Shown: positions 1 to 10,404 of the stretch, in pieces
How the letters are laid out: each line of letters begins with the position of its first letter
How positions within the stretch are numbered: position 1 is the first letter of the stretch
Assembly (NCBI GenBank): GCA_024305745.1
Contig: JAHRBS010000004.1
Location: 2,976,001 to 3,040,000, forward strand
Length of the DNA: 64,000 bases
Origin: Polyporus tsugae
Lineage: Eukaryota > Basidiomycota > Agaricomycetes > Polyporales > Polyporaceae
Direction: 5' to 3'
The notes under the pieces: generated by a model
What the model was told of the DNA's origin: nothing
Database searches by the model: none
What the model saw: the letters and a program-made list of their open reading frames with translations, nothing else
Program-made: the position numbers and the translations under genes

Positions 1-1500
1 TGCCAGTCCCCTGAGGCTGCTGCCTCGCCGCGCGGTTAAGCTCCTCGACCGGGGTGGGAGCAGCCATGAACTCGGAGAGCCCCGACTGATACCGCGGCCG
101 TGGCGAGCCCAAGGGCGAATCGGTGTCGAGTGGAACGCCGTCCTTGCCAAGCAAAGGCATGCCCGAGATGCCGCTCCCCGCGCGGCCATGCTTCGCAAGC
201 AATGATGGGTGCACGCGATCCCACTCGCTCATCTCGGACTCGAGGTCCCTGAAGCGCTCTGCAGCGCGGGCCTCCGCTGCTTGGTCCTGTCGCTTCCGCT
301 CCTCCTCGATCTCCTTCATCTTGCGAATAAGAATCTTCAGTATCTGGAACTGGACGGCGACACCCATAACAGAGACGGCACCCATCATACCCAGCTCGAT
401 CTGCATAATCTGCGTGACCGGGAACTGGATACCATGCTCCTGGTATTTGGTGAAGACCGAGTCGAAGCCGATGTTCCACACGTAGAACTGCCGTGCCAGC
501 GCGAAGGTTAATGGATGGCACTTTTCCACACGCATCGTAAAAATAGGTCACGTACCTCCTTAAGGCCAGCTGTCGTAAAGCAATCGACACCAAGCATGAA
601 GGCGGTGGCACCCACGAATGCCGTCGAGATGAGCATAATGTAGTAGTGCAGCTTTGGAAGCGTGCAGAGCACGAAGCCGACCACGGATATGGCTACAGAC
701 AAGGTCCGAAGCTCGCTCAGTCTAGATCGTCAGCGGCATCCTAGACACGGGAACTGCGCACCGATATACATGATCCACCGGAATCCGAGCGGGTGAATGA
801 GGCCGCCATCCCGGAAGCACTGAATCCACAAGGCAAGTGCAAAGCCTCCCCACGCCCCCGTAAAGTACTTGGCGGCCTTCCAGAAGAAGATGGCGATACC
901 TCCGCCCGCTACACCGGCGACGACGCAGGAGAGCACGAAGAGGCCGCGAACCGTCGTGTTAGGGGGGTTGATCGCCTGAAGGACCCCGAAACGGAGGATG
1001 AGCACGAAGCATACGAGGGAGAGGGTGTAAAAGCCGATGATGAAGATGGACGACCATCGGTTCTTGTGCCCGAGGAATGCGCTGGGGAGACCAGTGAGGA
1101 TAAGGATCGCACCAAGGACTCCGAACCCGGCATCTAAGTGAGTATCGAGTTGGGTATAGTCAGGGGGTGCAGAAGTCGTTGCAGAGGCCGCAGCGGCGGA
1201 AGTCGAGGACGACTCGGACGCGGTCGAGGTCTGGCTCAGGGTGACAGTCACATTGAATGTGGTGGGGACGACAGTGGTGACCGGCACATTATTGTTGCCA
1301 GAGCGTGTGGTCGTCGTGATGGTCGTAGAGCGTGTCGTCAGAGAAAGCGAGGTGGATCCGGTGGGGGAGGACGTATGTCCGGATGAAGAGGACGATCGAG
1401 AGTTGGTGTCCGAGGTCGACTGGGCAGAAGCTGAGGCGAGGAGGAGAAGGATGCAGATGAGACACGACCAGAGGATGGGAGACCATGGACGGGCAGGCAT
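1..1500 (-). CDS. DUF4203 (TM7S3/TM198-like) multipass membrane protein, 3' end cut off by the window
   Basis: The start at 1500 opens a signal peptide (residues 1-26, hydrophobic LICILLLLASASA) followed by about 85 residues very rich in Ser and Thr, probably an O-glycosylated lumenal or extracellular stalk. Several hydrophobic helices follow, with the family-like stretches GFYTLSLVCFVLILRFG and GGIAIFFWKAAKYFTGAWG. A short intron just below 765 joins the MYI end of exon 1 to AISVVGFVLC at about 695; a second one begins at GTACGTGACC (about 556) and joins GLKE to FYVWNIGF at about 500. The C-terminal part is charged and cytosolic-looking (KMKEIEEERKRQ) and is still open at base 1. DUF4203 proteins are seven-helix membrane proteins of unknown function in fungi, so no substrate can be given. 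The family call is firm and the function unknown. Confidence 0.8.
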
Positions 1501-2288
1501 GGTGGGCCTGTAGGAAGAGGGAAGGAGGGGGGCCGGGGAAAGGGAGGGAGGTGAGGAAAGGGAGGGAGGTGAGGAAAGGAGGGCCGGAGCGATAAATAGG
1601 AATGAGTTAGGATGGAGTGGGTCCTGCTCGCCAGCCGCTGGCCCTCCTGCCTCCGAATCCGACCCGGCCTCCCTGCCCGGTAACGGTCACAGTCGTCGTG
1701 GATGCAGACCAGCCGAGATAGCGCGGCGCGATGCTACCAGACCCACGTGTCGGTCTATCGTGTCCAGACGCTCCACACCGTGTACATGTGCTCACCCGAG
1801 GTTTCTCTTTGCCGCGTCATTTTGGGCAAGTATACAGCTGAGAACAACGCACAGATCTAACGATAGGAGTTCCAACTTGTGCAAGCAGGAATGCATACCA
1901 GGTAAATCGACTTCAGAACAGAATATATGCGCCGCTACGGCTTTTGAATCCCCGCATGGAGTAGTAAAGCCCCCGCGCTTTGACCAAACACCCCCTTCCG
2001 AAACGTCAACATCCCGATCTGAACACGTCATATATATATCATGATTGCCTCCGAGCGCAGAGAACACGTTCCCAGTGGGGTACATACTTAGAGACGTTTA
2101 TGACCCCTTCCACGTCTGCAGCAGACTCGTGCACGGGGGAGAAAGGTGGATAAAGGATGGGAATATCTGAATGTCGATTGGATTCGGCTGAGATGAGAAG
2201 CGTCGAGCGGATATGGAACGGCGGCGACGCATATGGCTTTGTGGCGCGCGGTGCTGCAAATATCACATATTGGTACCGCCACCGGAGC
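1501..2288. other. Intergenic: DUF4203 promoter and helicase 3' flank
   Basis: No open frame here shows a recognisable domain or fungal splice pattern. The left part is the promoter of the DUF4203 gene, with a TATTTAT element about 95 bp before its start (plus strand ATAAATA near 1594). The right part should be the 3' UTR of the helicase gene. Confidence 0.6.
1539..1574. repeat. Two perfect 18-bp purine-rich tandem repeats upstream of the DUF4203 gene
   Basis: The unit AAAGGGAGGGAGGTGAGG occurs at 1539-1556 and again at 1557-1574, with a partial third copy after it. It lies 39-75 bp upstream of the start codon. On the transcribed sense strand this is a CT-rich tract, common in fungal promoters and 5' leaders. 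The G-rich strand has enough G runs to fold as a quadruplex. Confidence 0.75.
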
Positions 2289-4186
2289 CTACTCGAAGTG
2301 TTCCAACTTCACTGGACTGATGCCCATCTTCTTCAGCATGGCACCCATCATCCGGGGTTCGTCCCTCCACCTCCGTTTCCCGTCCTCCGTCACCTCGTGC
2401 TGGTCCGCCAACACGCTGATCACAGACCCACTCCGTCCAAAGCGCCCGACCCGTCCTGCGACATGGAGATACGAGTCGACGGCCCCACCGTCCACGATAC
2501 CGAGGACGAAGACGTGCGAGAGTTCCGGAAGGTCCAAACCCCGTGTCGAAGCGAGCGTGGACACGAGCAGGGTCGGGTTCTCAGACGTGGACTCGAAGTC
2601 CCGCCGCATCAAATGCATCCTTCCGTTCTCGTCCTTGACGACATCCAAGGCATGCGCGTTGACCCCCAGTAAGCGCAAGTCATACACGGCCCGATGCACG
2701 GGCGCGTGTGAAGGCAAGACGAGCATGCCTACAGACGGAACGTCGAGCGCAAAGGTTGTCGCAATAGCTTCCATCGCACTGGGGTTGAATGGGGATGGGT
2801 CATCTGAGAGATGCATGAGCTTGAGGTAGTTTGTGGCACAAACTCGCAGGAACTTACCGACTTCTTCGCCAGTGGGGGGTGCCTGGGCCACATCCACTGG
2901 AGCAGGCATCTCGGTGGGCTCCTCGGGCGAAGGCGTCGAAGGTCGCGAATGCTCTGACACCGTGGGAGCACCAACGGCCCCTTTTATGTTCGCGATCCCC
3001 CCTCGTTCTGAAACCACAAGGACGTGATGCTGGATATCCGTCCCGCCGACCGTCATGTTGGCTTGATCCTCGAAAGAAGAGCTCTCGACTTCTTTGGGGT
3101 GGTGGGCCGAAGGGTCCCCGGTGATCCTCACGAGCTTCCCAGACTCCTTCGTAAACCAGCCACTGTCCCCGAGCAGATATCCCTTGAGATGATTCCTGAG
3201 CGTCGCACTCATCATGACGAGCTGCGGTGCCTTGCGCAGAGTATCGTCCCGCCGACGGTCATCTTCTCTTGGTTTCTTCCAGCGTGGCCGGTCCTTGGAC
3301 CTCTCGTCTTTCGTCGAGTATATGCGGTTTAGCAGGAGACGCGTTGGACCCGGATGACGCTTGATAAGTCGCTCCAATTTCTTCACGGCATACTTGTCCG
3401 GGAGCTTTGGCACCGTTTCGATCAGGTAGTCCGCCTCGTCGACGACAACGGTAGAAAGCCGGTTGAGGGGAAGGGCGCCGGGATCAGCTTGGACCGCATC
3501 GAACACCGCTTGAGGTGTGCCGATGAGAATATGTGGAGGGGTCTGCTGTATTGGCGCAAGGTGCTCCCCAAGTGGGGCGGATGAGTCGCGGATGAGAAGT
3601 TGCGCAATAGACGGGAGCGGTGGCGGATGCGTCATGTGGTGGTGAATGCGTTCTATCCAGTGAAAGAACTGGTACGCGAGGTCCCTGTGTGGTACAAGGA
3701 GAAGGGAGGTGATCGAAGGCACCTGCGCACCGGTTACATGGTGCTTGTACGTAGGTCCGGCCTTTTGAGTGAGTAAGGCGAGAGCCAGAGCAAACGACCT
3801 GTTTGTTGTCGTCATCAGCTTTCGTAGGCAACGAGGAAGCAACAGACTGCATACTTTCCAGTCCCAGTTTTATCTCTGAGCAGAACATCCTTCCCGCCAA
3901 GAACCGCGTGTATGAACCTACGTTGGACGAGGGTAGGATGCTTGACACTGGGGTACGCGAGGTGCAAGGCCTCGACGATGTCTCGTTGGAGGCGTAGCTG
4001 TTCGAAACCGTATTCCTCGGAGGTGAGGGGCTTTGAAACAGTGTCAAGAGGTCCTTTATGAAAGCATCGGGCGGGAAGCGGTCGCGGCGGTCGAGTTCTG
4101 GGCAAAGATGCTCGGGATGAGAGCCGCGCCCAGGTGGCAGGAGGAAGAGGTCGCATGATGTCATCACGCTCCGTCTTGCGCGACAT
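2289..4186 (-). CDS. MRH4: MRH4-like mitochondrial DEAD-box RNA helicase
   Basis: Two exons (3855-4186 and 2289-3798) give 613 codons; the 56-bp intron 3799-3854 splits the Walker A lysine codon. The N-terminus is rich in Arg, Pro and Ala and almost free of acidic residues (MRPLPPATWARLSSRASLPR), like a mitochondrial presequence. Helicase motifs appear in order: motif I RDKTGTGKS, Ia LLLVPHRDLAYQ, II VVDEADYLI, III MSATL, V STRGLDLPEL and VI GRVGRFGRSG. Motifs I and Ia differ from the usual AxTGxGKT and PTRELAxQ, and the family is known for such changes. Yeast Mrh4 acts on 21S rRNA during assembly of the large mitochondrial ribosomal subunit, so a mitoribosome role is inferred. TATATA-like sequence lies near 4300. 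A non-coding first exon is possible. The helicase call is certain and the MRH4 orthology probable. Confidence 0.85.
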
Positions 4187-4617
4187 ATGTGGTCAATAAG
4201 CGCTCGTCTCGTATTAACCGCGTAAAGCTCATTGAAGCGAATGGCAGTGACTGAGGAACAAAATGAACGTTCGGAATTGGATACTAGGCGTTGGAGGTGA
4301 CTATATAACATATATTGTGTACAATGCAGCGTCGAGGGGACGGTACAAGACAGGGCGCGCGGACAGGAATTAGTATGGTGGTGGCTAGAGTACCAGCTGC
4401 TAGACTGCAGGGTGAGGATGAACAACGGGGGTGGAAGAAACAGTCTAACTACCAAATTAAGTTACCACTTGGCAATCATCCTGTCTCGCCCTGCGCATTA
4501 CCGCCTCAGTCAGTTGTCGTCGTCGCTGCCGTCCGAGTGGACGACTGGCGACGGACGCCGAGGCAACGCGCCGGGATGATCGCCCTCGACGGCACTGCTG
4601 TTCATCCTCGCGAGTTC
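4187..4617. other. Intergenic between helicase and sugar transporter
   Basis: This holds the helicase promoter (TATATAA on the minus strand near 4300) and the 3' flank of the sugar transporter. I see no gene. Confidence 0.55.
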
Positions 4618-7202
4618 CTATTCATCGCTATCCCCAATGGGCTGATAATTTGACGGTCCTCCCCGACCCATCAGGCGGCTTACTAGCCCGTTGCTTGGAA
4701 CCCTCACGTGGCCCCGTCGAGATCGATTGGACTGTTGAGACAAGAGAGACCCCCGCTCTGATGCCTCGTCCTCTAGTTGTTCTTCTAACTCCTCTGAGTG
4801 GATATGAGAAGATGTAACTCGGGCAGTATGTTGGAGACTCACCCTCGCCGAAGACAGCATCCATCTCCTCCAGCGGTACGCCTTTCGTTTCGGGATACAC
4901 TACAAGAGGGTAAGCACGGGGACTGCAGGAAATATGGCGCCAACGCACAGAAGTATACTGTCGAGAGCATTCGTCAGATTTCACATGGCATCCTCATTGA
5001 TCGAAAAACTTACCAAGGACGAAGCTGCAGACACAGAAGAAGCCGTGCATGGGGTACAATCTCCACTCTATCATTTCTTGTAGGAGAGGAGTCATCCATC
5101 CTACAAGGAAGTTGAATGCCCAGTTCGTGGCGGTTGATAGAGAAACACCCTTCGCGCGGACGGCCAAGGGCATGATCTTTATGCCTGCTTGTCAGCAATG
5201 CATGGGCAAACATGGTTCGTGGCACCAACCTCCGGGGGGTAGAGCCAAGGGATAGGTCCCCAGCTGTATCCGAATGCGGCATTGAAGATGATAACACAGA
5301 ACACAACAGCCTTGGGGGTCTCTGGCACATCAATGTACATCCACCATCCTGTGAAGCCAAGTGCCACAGCCATCTGAAAGGAACATGTCAGCCTTGCTAA
5401 GTGATCCGTTACAAGTATTCAACATACAATAACAGCACCGCTCAGGAGGATAACGCGACGTCCCCAACGATCGACAAGAATCCAACTGGGGATTGAAATC
5501 AGGTTTGTCGCGGATGACTAGTCTATGCAAAGTGCTAACTCACGGAGGAAGGGTGCTTAGAATGTAGATGATGGAGTTGATACCCGTCATGAGAATAGCA
5601 TCTCGACCGATCCATCCGGCCTCTGTTACGGTTCTATTAGAGCCGTGCCAAAATTACTGGGTCACTAGCTAACCTTCGAAGACTCGTGCTGGCGCGAAAG
5701 AAGGATCAGCCGTAACGAACTCGCAATGAAGACATGCCGTCACCTACGAGCGTAGTAAGAGATAACTGAGGCACGAAGAGGGTGAGCGAGCATGAAACAT
5801 GATGTACATGACCAATCTTACCATTTATACCGTTCTGTAAATATCGTTGTCAGTGACATTGGGGCCTGATGAAAACCACATCGACCTACCAGCTGAGCGA
5901 AAGCTTGAGAGGACATAGCAAGAAGCACACGACGCTTGTAACGTCTCCACATGTTTGCGTACGTTCGACCCTCCCCACTCTCACGCTATTCACTCGTAAG
6001 TGCCTGTGTTATGACCTATCAGACTGGTGTCTCACCTCGAACGTGACTCTGTCCTTGATCTCCTGGAACTCGGCCTTTGCTAGGAGGTCCTCTGGGTCGC
6101 CGCCGTGAAGGTCAGCGATGACTCGCATGCCCTCTTCGTCTCGGTCCACATCGATAAGCCACCTACGAGCAAGTCAAAACGGGGATCACTTAGGATTCTA
6201 CAAGAGGAGTACGTACCGAGGGCTTTCTGGCATTACAAGCGAGCCCGCCGCAAGGATTGCACCAATGACACATTGGATGAACAACGGTATCCGCCATGCT
6301 AGGTCGGAGTCAATGTAAGAGCAGAAATAATCGATCCACTGATTGCGTATTTCTGATGAGAGCATTGCACACAAAGGTTCCACTGATGACATACCACGGA
6401 GGAGGCGTAGCCGAAGATGTTGCCGGTGAACTCCATGCAAGCGAGCGCCCCACGCTGCGAACAAAGCGGTCAGCACTGGTTGTAGCGTTGCCACACAATT
6501 CAAACACGTACATGGTTTGGTGGGGAAATCTCACTCTGGTATATGGGCACGATGGTGCTATGACATGTCATTAACCACAGTACGGAAGCGCCAACATTCA
6601 TGTGGACTCACGAGAGCAAGCCAACCCCAAGACCCGAGATGATACGGCCGAGGACCATCACCCAGAAGCCTGGGGTGAAGGTCTGGATGGCGCCGCCAAT
6701 GACGAAGACGACCGCCCCGCTGAAGAGCGTGCCTCGTCTGCCTATGATATCGCCGACCTGCCCGGCGGCAATGGACGTGACTGCACAAGGAAGTCATTCA
6801 GAGTATAGCAGTCAGAACTCCGCTCCGTTAGGCTTCCCATGCGAACTTACCGAAGGCCCCGATCTCAAGAACGGCGACCATGGTCCCTACCTCGACAGGC
6901 CCAGGTTCGTTAAAATACTTCCGGAAGTGTGGGCCAGTGATCACACCGGACATAACGCTGGCGTTAACACAACAGGTCAGGCGGCGGCGTAGACGGGCAC
7001 GGAACGTACAGGCGATTGGCTGCTTACCCTTGATCATACCCGAACTTGATGATGAGGGATATTTAGCATTGGCTGGGAGGTAACGGCGTTGTTGCACAGT
7101 TCCTGTGCGAAGACTCACCAGGAAGACTCCCAGACTAGCAAAGACGGATATGGCGTAGAGCAGGGGTTGGCCCACAAGGTGGCTTTGGGATGCTGGCGGC
7201 AT
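4618..7202 (-). CDS. MFS sugar transporter (hexose/STL1-like sugar porter family)
   Basis: A many-exon gene whose coding blocks are recognisable one by one: start at 7202 with the first hydrophobic helix, a 17-nt exon giving FGYDQG, VMSGVITGPHFRKYF near 6950, the central sugar-porter motif MPESPRYVLL near 6220, GWWMYIDVPETPKAV and AAFGYSWGPIPWLYPPEV near 5250, and YPETKGVPLEEMDAVFGE near 4880. An acidic, then basic, cytosolic tail ends in PIGDSDE. GYDQG, PESPR, the helix-10 GPIPWLYPPE and the final PETKG are hallmarks of the sugar porter family, which imports hexoses or polyols by proton symport at the plasma membrane. The substrate cannot be told. Exons between 5400 and 6200 are small and their borders are not individually fixed. 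The gene is divergent from MIM2 across a 260-bp shared promoter. Confidence 0.9.
7028..7044 (-). other. 17-nt microexon of the sugar transporter
   Basis: The exon TTCGGGTATGATCAAGG lies between introns 7045-7118 (74 nt) and 6958-7027 (70 nt), both GT..AG. With exon 1 ending in phase 0 and exon 3 starting CGTTATGTCC, it reads F-G-Y-D-Q-G-V-M-S-G, the conserved loop after helix 1 of sugar porters. Skipping it would remove the motif and break the frame. Confidence 0.88.
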
Positions 7203-7462
7203 GGTGCATCTGCAGAGAAGAGAAGGAAGAAGACGAGAGTCGTCGAAGAGCAGGTAGCGACAGTCGTATTAAAGGACAGAGGACGACTAGTACTGGAGCC
7301 AGTGGAGGGTGATAGTCACCTGGCAGTGGCAGACGAGCCCTCGTCTCCGGTCGTCGCTGTGCAGCCATGGGCGGTTATGTAACCTCGCGTGTCGCGACTC
7401 CACTCGAGCATCCCTGCCGACAAGCCGCTAATCTGTTCCACTCCCTCTCAACCACGACGCCC
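7203..7462. promoter_or_regulatory. Shared divergent promoter, sugar transporter / MIM2
   Basis: Only 260 bp separate the two start codons, which face away from each other, so both core promoters must lie here. No TATA box stands out. Confidence 0.5.
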
Positions 7463-7764
7463 ATGTCTGTCCAGAGTCTAGACACCATCTCAAACCCCTC
7501 GGATGACTCTTACGACTCGGACGAAGACGACCGCCTTGAACAGGAGTGGCACGAGAGCATCCAACAGCTCCAGCAGCTCGTGTCGATTGTCCTCCTCCCG
7601 TACCTGGGCAAGTGGCTAGGAAGGAGATGGAGCTATTGGGGTACGTCCTTACCGTCCTTCTATCGCCACCACATCTTCACCCCCTGACCAAATCACAAGC
7701 CTATGCCCGATACGTCAGACTCGGTCTCGGAAAGTCCTTCTTCCTCGGCGAGCAACGCCTCTAG
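7463..7764 (+). CDS. MIM2: Mim2, subunit of the mitochondrial outer-membrane insertase
   Basis: Two exons (7463-7640 and 7700-7764) make an 80-residue protein; the codon after TYR-TRP is split by a 59-bp intron. The first half is acidic and Ser-rich (SDDSYDSDEDDRLEQEW). Then come the family block SIQQLQQLVSIVLLPYLGKW, which holds the single transmembrane helix, and GRRWSYWGAYARY. Yeast Mim2 works with Mim1 in the MIM complex that inserts alpha-helical proteins such as Tom20 and Tom70 into the outer mitochondrial membrane. The start at 7463 was chosen over an in-frame ATG upstream at 7367 because the shorter product matches the usual size. A gene this small and spliced is easily missed. It converges on the PPR gene with a 70-bp gap. 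Confidence 0.87.
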
Positions 7765-7834
7765 AGCAGAGAATGCGTGTTCTAAGTCAGACGTAAGCAA
7801 GTACAGCGTGCATCGATAGGCCCAGGTAACAATG

Positions 7835-10168
7835 TCAGAGGTGAGTCGCCGAACCCTTTCTACTTGACTGCTGACCGATTTTATCTATCAATAGTCGTAG
7901 CGAACCCGTCAAGTTGGTCTTGAACCGACGCATGTCCTGCACCACCTCCCACGCCAGCCCAAGCTCCCTCCTGCCTATGAGCCCCCGGAGAAGAATATAC
8001 CACGTCTCGTTCCCCATATGCACCCGCTGCGCTACCATGTCCCTGTAGTATGCCATCCCGTTCTGTAGCCCTTCTGGCTCCCGATTCCCGAGTGACGCGC
8101 GAATCAGAACGTTGTACGTTGTCCGCTGAGGTCGAATGCCCCTCTCGCGCATCCTCTCCCAAATCCTCCTGGTGTGCTCCTCCGCGACTTTCCGGTCGAG
8201 CCACCTGCCCCGGTTGATCGCGGTGAGCACCGACGTATACGTGATAGCATTCGGCTCCGCGTTCTCGTACTCGTTACGCTCCATCTTCCCCAACAAGTCC
8301 ATGGCGATTTTGAAGCTCTCCGGAGTCGCTTCACGGAGTTGCCGGTCGATGATCGCGGTCAATGACGTCGTGTCTGGGGATATGCCGTGCTTCTTCATGA
8401 AGTTGACCATAACCCGGTCCGCGTCCGGCCGAGCTTTGAGCATCGCAGAAAGCAGGGTCGAGAAGGTGTAGATGTCGGGTTTCAACCCGGCAGGCTCAAA
8501 CCTCTCGAGGATACGTGCGAGTGCCCTGAGATCGGCCTTCCGCGCGTGGTGTCGTATGAAGATGTTGAGCGTGACGACGTCAGGATTCGGACCCTTGCTC
8601 TGCATCTTCTCCACGATGGTGTTAGCCTTGTTCTCCTGAGACGCGAAGAGAAGGTGATATAGGACGTTGTTATAGACCATGAGCACAGATGGATCATCAG
8701 GGGAAGTGCGAAGGCTCGGGAGGTCCTTCTGGAACGCGTCGAAGCGGGCAAGGGCATCTTGATACCGGCCGACCAGGAACAATGCGTGGATGAGGGCACG
8801 GTAGGTCAACGCATCCGGCCGTACCTTCTGTGAGACCATGACATCCCAAGTACTGAGAACGGAGTCGATCATCCGGAGCTCCGCGTAGCCATCCAAGAGG
8901 GCATTCCACGTAACGATGTCAGGGACGACGCCAAGCTTGAGCATGTCATCCCATAGTTGCTCTGCAAGGTCGGGGCGGTTGCATGCGAGGAAACCCCGAA
9001 GGAAGGAAGACCAGAAGAAGGGTGGGAGCAGCAGTGACCGTGAACCAGAAAGGTCCTCCGGCCGGATAGCCAACCACGCGTCAGGTCCTCGCGCCCCCGC
9101 AACAGCGCGCCCATATATCCTCCCCAACGGGCGAGAAGCATTGTCTCCGGTCAAGTTGCTGAGCTGTTTCATCAAGGCCGCCGGGCGAGAGATGAGCGAT
9201 GCTGTCTCCAAGCGATGGACATACTCCTCAACCTTCTTCTTGAGATCCAAGCGAATACGGAGGGAAGGGAGGAACTCCTCGACTGTGGTGGGAACGATGC
9301 GCGTTGCCGCCTGCAAGTATAAGGGCAAGAGTTCGTTGAATGTATCGAGCTGGGCGTGTGCAGTAACAGCGCAGAGGAGGATCTCGTCGCGGACGGGACT
9401 GAATGGAAGAGAAGGGGCGTGTGAGGACGTAGCTTCATCGAAATGCTCAGAATCCAACTCTTCAGCCTGCCCTTCCTCGCTGTCGCTTTTTATAACACCT
9501 TTGTCTCCAAGGCGGGTGACGTATTGGCTGTACAATGCCAAGGCCGATCGCGGGGCTCCCTTCTGGATGCGGAAGACCATGAGGGCCCTCAGCCCATGCG
9601 TCGCCCCGCCTGCTGCCGCAACCAGGGCAATCTCCTGCAGTAGAGACACTTCCTCCTCACTGAGCTGATAGCCCCCGTGCTTGCAGTACCCATCGATGAG
9701 GTTCGAGCATACGCCATACTGAGACGGTCCGAAAAAGGCGAGTAGATCCCTTGTCTTGAAGACGGACCAGATACTGGATATCTCCGCGACGTTGCGCCGG
9801 TAGAAGGCTCCACGAAGTTCGGGGATAGCGTTGTTGAACGCCTCGACCTGAGTGTCCGTGAGCGTCGCGAGGGGCTGAGAGTCGAAGGCAGGGAAGTCCT
9901 GCTCCAGCTGCGTCAGGACGGTGCCGGGGGTGTCATAGCGCGTGGGCTGAGCAGGTGTCTGTCGTCTTGCACCCTCGGTACGGGAGTGTTGGACGTATTT
10001 AGGCGAAGTATAACATAGGGTCCGGCGTAAAATGGGGTTCGGGATTAGGAAGTCGAGAGCAATTGGTGGGGGAATGGCATGGCGTGCTGTCCGGAGGAGC
10101 ATGGGATAATACTTGGCAGATCTACTAACGTGGATTAGCAAACTGTTGCACTGTCTAGGGGATGGCAT
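7835..10168 (-). CDS. Pentatricopeptide repeat (PPR) protein, probably mitochondrial
   Basis: A single uninterrupted 777-codon frame, unusual in this intron-rich window. The N-terminal 60 residues are basic and poor in acidic residues (HVSRSAKYYPMLLRTARHAI), fitting mitochondrial import; MLLRTARHAI could be the true start. From about residue 400 onward there are tandem degenerate 35-residue helix-turn-helix units with typical PPR starts: PDIVTWNALLDGYAEL, RPDALTYRALIHALF, NPDVVTLNIFIRHHA, KPDIYTFSTLLSAML, EPNAITYTSVLTAIN and RPQRTTYNVLIRASL. PPR proteins bind single-stranded organellar RNA and control its processing, stability or translation; the target here is unknown. The last residues after DMRRF are weakly supported, so the 3' end may differ. 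Its promoter lies in the 236 bp shared with the cyclophilin gene. Confidence 0.9.
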   Translation of the reverse strand: MPSPRQCNSLLIHVSRSAKYYPMLLRTARHAIPPPIALDFLIPNPILRRTLCYTSPKYVQHSRTEGARRQTPAQPTRYDTPGTVLTQLEQDFPAFDSQPLATLTDTQVEAFNNAIPELRGAFYRRNVAEISSIWSVFKTRDLLAFFGPSQYGVCSNLIDGYCKHGGYQLSEEEVSLLQEIALVAAAGGATHGLRALMVFRIQKGAPRSALALYSQYVTRLGDKGVIKSDSEEGQAEELDSEHFDEATSSHAPSLPFSPVRDEILLCAVTAHAQLDTFNELLPLYLQAATRIVPTTVEEFLPSLRIRLDLKKKVEEYVHRLETASLISRPAALMKQLSNLTGDNASRPLGRIYGRAVAGARGPDAWLAIRPEDLSGSRSLLLPPFFWSSFLRGFLACNRPDLAEQLWDDMLKLGVVPDIVTWNALLDGYAELRMIDSVLSTWDVMVSQKVRPDALTYRALIHALFLVGRYQDALARFDAFQKDLPSLRTSPDDPSVLMVYNNVLYHLLFASQENKANTIVEKMQSKGPNPDVVTLNIFIRHHARKADLRALARILERFEPAGLKPDIYTFSTLLSAMLKARPDADRVMVNFMKKHGISPDTTSLTAIIDRQLREATPESFKIAMDLLGKMERNEYENAEPNAITYTSVLTAINRGRWLDRKVAEEHTRRIWERMRERGIRPQRTTYNVLIRASLGNREPEGLQNGMAYYRDMVAQRVHMGNETWYILLRGLIGRRELGLAWEVVQDMRRFKTNLTGSLRLLIDKIGQQSSRKGSATHL

Positions 10169-10404
10169 ACGTGGTAGAGTTACACACCAAAAGATATGCC
10201 GTCGCTAGTCCGTACAGGTAGGAAGGGGAGCTGGAGGTCTATGGGCGCTTCCAGAAAGCCTCCAAGACCAAGACGTATGCCCACGTGACTGGACTTGTTA
10301 CGCCTGCTTGACTTCACGCTGCGAGGACCATCTTGTCCAGCTTGCACCACTGCGTCTTTGGGACACTACTTTACGTTGCTTGATCACACACATACTCCGT
10401 GAAA
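10169..10404. promoter_or_regulatory. Shared divergent promoter, PPR gene / CYP8
   Basis: The two start codons face apart across 236 bp. No clear TATA element is visible; both are housekeeping genes, for which TATA-less promoters are usual. Confidence 0.45.

Noticed and set aside
8916..9668. 250-codon plus-strand frame opposite the PPR gene
   Set aside because: Antisense shadow; the minus strand has the repeated PPR motifs over the whole span.
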